From Actinomycetota bacterium (GTDB lineage Bacteria > Actinomycetota > Thermoleophilia > Miltoncostaeales > Miltoncostaeaceae): a stretch of 9,461 nt of DNA. The DNA lies in assembly GCA_947475125.1 (NCBI GenBank), contig CANJMX010000053.1, forward strand, positions 1 to 9,461, read 5' to 3'. The notes below the pieces were generated by a model. The model saw nothing but the letters and a program-made list of their open reading frames with translations, did no database searches and was not told where the DNA came from. Made by a program: the position numbers and the translations under genes. Positions 8,859 through 9,461 of this stretch are shown piece by piece (the stretch's first letter is position 1; each line of letters begins with the position of its first letter).

Positions 8859-8920
8859 CGGGAATTCCGTTCGGAAGCGTTCGCGAGGCGCGGCTCGTTA
8901 CGGTGTCGAAACACTATCCC
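8859..8920. promoter_or_regulatory. Shared divergent promoter region with two inverted repeats
   Basis: These 62 bases separate the start codons of the secreted-protein gene (minus) and the acetolactate decarboxylase gene (plus), so they must hold promoter elements for both unless transcripts come from further away. Two short inverted repeats are visible: TTCCG-TT-CGGAA at 8865-8876, overlapping the palindrome GGAATTCC (8861-8868), and GTGT-CGAA-ACAC at 8903-8914. A TACGGT at 8899-8904 could be a plus-strand -10, but no -35 of consensus type is present. The repeats could be operators; that is inference. Confidence 0.35.
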
Positions 8921-9461
8921 ATGTCCATTGACCCCGAACTCATCCACGCGCTTCACCTTTCCGTGGAGGACCACGACGCCGCGCTCACCGATCGCGCAGC
9001 AGCTCATCACGTGTTCCAGACATCCACGGTTCAGGCGCTCATCGACAGCCGCTACGAGGGTGATCTGACAATCGCCGAGCTACTCGCTCACGGCGACCTC
9101 GGACTGGGCACGCTTGATGGGCTGGATGGCGAGTTGGTTGTGTCGGCGGGCGAGGCCTACGTCGCCCGGGCCGACGGCACGGTCTCCCCGGTACCCGGCG
9201 ACACCCGCACCCCCTTCGCGGTGGTCACCCCCTTTGCGCCTGCCCCCCCGGTGCACGTGGAGGGCCTTGATCATGAGCAACTTCTCGCGGCTCTCGATGC
9301 CCAAAGCACTGGGCCGGTACAGGCGGTGCGTGTATCCGGCCGGTTCAGTCGTCTCCGGGTGAGAAGCGTGCCGAAGCAGCAGGCGCCGTACCCACCACTT
9401 GAAGACGTACTGACCACGCAGGTGGAGTGGGAGATCGGGCCAGTCAACGCCACGCTGGTGG
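8921..9461 (+). CDS. Alpha-acetolactate decarboxylase, C-terminus beyond the right edge
   Basis: The enzyme (AlsD/BudA family) decarboxylates (S)-2-acetolactate to (R)-acetoin, the overflow route from pyruvate to acetoin and 2,3-butanediol. The frame from ATG 8921 is open to the edge and gives 180 residues. Family landmarks are clear: VFQTSTVQALIDSRYEGDLT (31-50), then AELLAHGDLGLGTLDGLDGE (52-71), TPFAVVTPF (97-105), AVRVSGRFSRLRVRSVPKQ (135-153) and PYPPLEDV (156-163), ending at the VNATLV that normally precedes GFWTP. The zinc-binding histidines of the family lie further on and cannot be checked. There is no signal peptide, so it should be cytoplasmic, unlike the exported Brevibacillus enzyme. 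The ATG has no Shine-Dalgarno sequence and may be leaderless. A GTG at 8903 in the same frame is an alternative. No acetolactate synthase gene is visible, though it may lie downstream. Confidence 0.9.
   Translation, partial: MSIDPELIHALHLSVEDHDAALTDRAAAHHVFQTSTVQALIDSRYEGDLTIAELLAHGDLGLGTLDGLDGELVVSAGEAYVARADGTVSPVPGDTRTPFAVVTPFAPAPPVHVEGLDHEQLLAALDAQSTGPVQAVRVSGRFSRLRVRSVPKQQAPYPPLEDVLTTQVEWEIGPVNATLV

Noticed and set aside
9243..9249. Run of seven C in the acetolactate decarboxylase gene as a possible frameshift
   Set aside because: Conserved family motifs are found in the same frame before and after the run, so the frame is intact.

Overview
The window is a stretch of bacterial chromosome with high G+C content, roughly two thirds G+C judged by eye. 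It carries a compact block of housekeeping genes on the minus strand. The gene order tlyA-nadK-recN-pyrG is the one known from actinobacteria such as Mycobacterium. Together with the strong G/C third-position bias and the GTG and TTG starts, it points to an actinobacterium. A deep-branching class such as Thermoleophilia is possible, because dxs sits directly upstream of tlyA, but this is inference only.

Layout, right to left along minus-strand transcription. A secreted, cysteine-containing protein of unknown function, with propeller-like repeats, occupies 7179-8858. After 50 bases comes dxs (1-deoxy-D-xylulose-5-phosphate synthase, 5224-7128). It is followed 22 bases later by tlyA (rRNA 2'-O-methyltransferase, 4368-5201). 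The tlyA stop overlaps the nadK start (NAD kinase, 3481-4371) as ATGA. Nineteen bases after nadK lies recN (3461 down to 1776, GTG start). After a 77-base gap comes pyrG (CTP synthase, 43-1698). Its best-supported start is a TTG behind a strong Shine-Dalgarno sequence. A further frame begins with a GTG overlapping the pyrG stop and runs off the left edge. The run from dxs to the left edge looks like one operon, possibly with extra control just before dxs and just before pyrG, where hairpins can cover the ribosome-binding sites.

On the plus strand, divergent from the secreted-protein gene, an open-ended frame from 8921 to the right edge encodes the first 180 residues of an alpha-acetolactate decarboxylase (acetoin formation). 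The 62-base space between the two divergent genes holds two small inverted repeats that could be operators.

Functionally, the block mixes isoprenoid precursor synthesis (Dxs), ribosome modification (TlyA), NADP supply (NadK), double-strand-break repair (RecN) and CTP supply (PyrG). No mobile element, CRISPR array, tRNA or rRNA was seen, and no obvious new defence or biosynthetic system. The least explained item is the secreted protein, followed by the possible RNA switches before pyrG and dxs.
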